Source: Pseudomonadota bacterium (GTDB lineage: Bacteria; Pseudomonadota; Gammaproteobacteria; Burkholderiales; Methylophilaceae). Taken from it: a stretch of 5,473 bases of DNA. Made by a program: the position numbers and the translations under genes. The first letter of the stretch is position 1, and every line of letters starts with the position of its first letter. The DNA lies in the NCBI GenBank assembly GCA_029549705.1, contig JAKPIR010000234.1:1-5473 (forward strand), given 5' to 3'. Positions 5,472 to 5,473 of this stretch are shown piece after piece. The notes beneath the pieces are model-generated. The model was not told where the DNA came from, made no database searches, and worked only from the letters and a program-made list of their open reading frames with translations.

Positions 5472-5473
5472 GG

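Overview
The window (5,473 bp, moderate GC, densely coding) looks like ordinary chromosomal DNA of a Gram-negative proteobacterium. The Hsp33, AqpZ, RsuA and type IV pilin sequences, the DUF4124 secreted protein and the GTAGGAGCGG-type REP palindrome fit a beta- or gammaproteobacterium. A betaproteobacterium, possibly a Methylophilaceae-like methylotroph, is my best guess, but it is an impression from protein style and has not been tested.

Layout, left to right: (1) an hslO/Hsp33 gene on the + strand, cut at its 5' end by the window edge; (2) on the - strand and convergent with it, a two-gene unit read from right to left: a SpoU/TrmH-family RNA 2'-O-methyltransferase, then a type IV pilin whose start lies 8 nt after the methyltransferase stop; (3) a divergent intergenic region of about 140 bp; (4) aqpZ (+), with all water-selectivity residues intact; (5) a REPIN-like double palindrome followed at once by a clean intrinsic terminator; (6) an rsuA-like 16S rRNA pseudouridine synthase (+) whose ATG sits 5 nt after a perfect TATAAT and has no Shine-Dalgarno sequence, so it is probably translated from a leaderless mRNA; (7) an AT-rich hairpin; (8) a secreted 487-aa protein with a signal peptide, a short DUF4124 segment, a Thr/Pro/Ala linker and a putative TIM-barrel glycoside-hydrolase-like domain; (9) a 132-bp tail with a GC-rich hairpin at the window edge.

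The genes do not form one pathway. Two (the TrmH-like methyltransferase and RsuA) modify RNA, one is a redox chaperone, one a water channel, and two are exported or surface proteins. No CRISPR array, prophage, IS element or defence system is visible. Points deserving a second look are the Cys-to-Ser change at the fourth zinc ligand of Hsp33, the REPIN, the leaderless rsuA start, the pilin with an uncharged-to-acidic leader inside an RNA-methylase transcription unit, and the little-characterised secreted hydrolase-like protein.
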